15,558 bases of DNA from NCBI GenBank assembly GCA_035444405.1, contig DAOMOP010000086.1, forward strand, positions 1-15,558. The letters are read 5' to 3'. This DNA comes from DAOMOP01 sp035444405. GTDB lineage: Bacteria > Pseudomonadota > Gammaproteobacteria > Burkholderiales > Rhodocyclaceae. The position numbers and the translations under genes were made by a program. How positions within the stretch are numbered: the stretch's first letter is position 1; every line of letters begins with the position of its first letter. Shown here piece by piece: positions 14,275 to 15,558 of the stretch. The notes beneath the pieces were generated by a model that saw nothing but the letters and a program-made list of their open reading frames with translations, did not search any database and was not told the origin of the DNA.

Positions 14275-15558
14275 TTACTGCTTCTGCTCGTTCAGCTTGG
14301 CCTTGAGCAGTGCCCCCAGATTGGTGGTACCGCTGGCCGCCGCACTTTCCGAGGCGAGCTTGTTCATGGCCTCGGTCTGCTCGGCCTGCTCCTTGGCACG
14401 GATCGACAGGTTGATCGAACGGGTCTTGCGGTCCACGTTGATGATCATCGCCTCGATCTGGTCGCCTTCCTTCAGGACCGTGGTGAGATCGTCGACGCGA
14501 TGCGGGGCCGCCTCGGAGGCGCGCAGATAGCCTTCGACCTCGTCGTTCAGCGCGATCACGGCACCGCGTGCATCGACGCTCTTGACCGTGCCGTTGACGA
14601 GCGAGTTCTTCTCGTGCGTGGCGATGAAGTTCGTGAACGGGTCGCCCTCGAGCTGCTTGACGCCCAGCGAGATGCGCTCGCGCTCGACATCGATCGCCAA
14701 CACGACGGCCTCGACCTCGTCGCCCTTCTTGAACCTGCGCACGGCCTCTTCGCCGGACTCGCTCCACGACAGGTCGGACAGATGCACCAGACCGTCGATG
14801 CCACCATCGAGACCGATGAACACGCCGAAATCGGTGATCGACTTGATCTGGCCGCGGACCTTGTCGCCCTTCTTGTGGTTCAGCGCGAAATCGTCCCACG
14901 GGTTGGACATGCACTGCTTCATGCCCAGCGAGATGCGGCGGCGGTCTTCGTCGATCTCGAGGATCATCACCTCGACCTCGTCGCCGAGCTGCACGACCTT
15001 GCTCGGATGGATGTTCTTGTTGGTCCAGTCCATCTCGGACACGTGGACCAGGCCCTCGATGCCCTGCTCGACCTCGACGAAGGCGCCGTAGTCGGTGATG
15101 TTGGTGACCTTGCCGAACAGGCGCGTGCCCTGCGGGTAACGGCGCGAGATGCCGACCCACGGGTCTTCGCCGAGCTGCTTCAGGCCGAGCGAGACGCGCT
15201 GGCGCTCCTGGTCGAACTTGAGCACCTTGGCTTCGATCTCGTCACCGACGTTGAGCACTTCGGTCGGGTGACGCACGCGACGCCAGGCGAGATCGGTGAT
15301 GTGCAGCAGGCCGTCGATGCCACCGAGGTCGACGAAGGCACCGTAGTCGGTGATGTTCTTGACCACGCCCTTGACGATGGCGCCTTCCTTGAGGGTCTCG
15401 AGCAGCTTTTCGCGCTCTTCGCCCATGGTCTCTTCGAGCACGGCACGGCGCGAGACGACGACGTTGTTGCGCTTGCGGTCGAGCTTGATGACCTTGAAGT
15501 CGAATTCCTTGCCTTCGTACGGCGTGGTGTCCTTGACCGGACGCATGTCGACCAGCGA
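14275..15558 (-). CDS. rpsA: 30S ribosomal protein S1, C-terminal 427 residues (N terminus beyond the window)
   Basis: The open frame runs off the right edge, beginning SLVDMRPVKDTT, so roughly the first 130-145 residues are missing compared with the 557-residue E. coli protein. Visible are the end of OB repeat 2, including KLDRKRNNVVVSRRAV, and four complete S1 RNA-binding repeats (in visible numbering about 58-126, 144-213, 231-301 and 318-388). These repeats carry KNITDYGAFVDLGGIDGLLH, TNITDYGAFVEVEQG and KSITDFGVFIGLDGGIDGLV. S1 binds mRNA leaders on the 30S subunit and unfolds them for initiation. The last repeat is more divergent (SVDARGAVIALNDEVEGYL), as usual. A short charged tail ends LLKAKLNEQKQ. 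Confidence 0.97.
   Translation of the reverse strand, partial: SLVDMRPVKDTTPYEGKEFDFKVIKLDRKRNNVVVSRRAVLEETMGEEREKLLETLKEGAIVKGVVKNITDYGAFVDLGGIDGLLHITDLAWRRVRHPTEVLNVGDEIEAKVLKFDQERQRVSLGLKQLGEDPWVGISRRYPQGTRLFGKVTNITDYGAFVEVEQGIEGLVHVSEMDWTNKNIHPSKVVQLGDEVEVMILEIDEDRRRISLGMKQCMSNPWDDFALNHKKGDKVRGQIKSITDFGVFIGLDGGIDGLVHLSDLSWSESGEEAVRRFKKGDEVEAVVLAIDVERERISLGVKQLEGDPFTNFIATHEKNSLVNGTVKSVDARGAVIALNDEVEGYLRASEAAPHRVDDLTTVLKEGDQIEAMIINVDRKTRSINLSIRAKEQAEQTEAMNKLASESAAASGTTNLGALLKAKLNEQKQ

Overview
The window is a compact, GC-rich chromosomal segment of housekeeping genes. Every supported gene lies on the minus strand, so transcription runs from high to low coordinates. Gene content, order and protein sequences (for example thrS-infC-rpmI-rplT-pheS-pheT-ihfA-merR-tRNA-Pro, and rpsA-ihfB-lapA-lapB) point to a betaproteobacterium. 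The sequences look most like the Rhodocyclales (Azoarcus/Thauera/Aromatoleum type), but this is recognition from memory, not a database result.

In transcription order: (1) 15558-12366 holds the C-terminal three quarters of rpsA (ribosomal protein S1), ihfB, an intrinsic terminator, and lapA-lapB (control of LPS synthesis). (2) 12317-7943 holds cysM, a frameshifted ydbH-like gene, a small lipoprotein in the ynbE position, a ydbL-like periplasmic protein, and a PolB-type 3'-5' exonuclease. Several of these genes overlap by a few bases. (3) 7827-7710 holds tRNA-Val(GAC) behind a promoter with perfect -35 and -10 hexamers, followed by an intrinsic terminator or attenuator. (4) 7555-99 holds the translation operon thrS, infC (apparently starting at AUC), a 253-base structured leader, rpmI, rplT, a terminator/attenuator, pheS, pheT, ihfA and a MerR-family regulator. 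(5) At the left edge is the 5' part of tRNA-Pro(GGG) with its own promoter.

Functionally the window joins translation (S1, IF3, L35, L20, ThrRS, PheRS, two tRNAs) with nucleoid architecture (both IHF subunits, about 13 kb apart) and outer-membrane biogenesis (LapA/LapB; YdbH-YnbE-YdbL-type lipid transport). The points most worth a second look are the +1 frameshift in the ydbH-like gene beside a 16-base palindrome, the AUC start of infC, the RNA elements at the three operon junctions (before thrS, rpmI and pheS), and the exonuclease coupled to the lipid-transport genes.

I found no phage, insertion sequence, CRISPR array, toxin-antitoxin or defence system, and nothing that looks like a wholly new system. 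There is no gene-free stretch longer than about 300 bases; the longest is the 253-base infC-rpmI leader.
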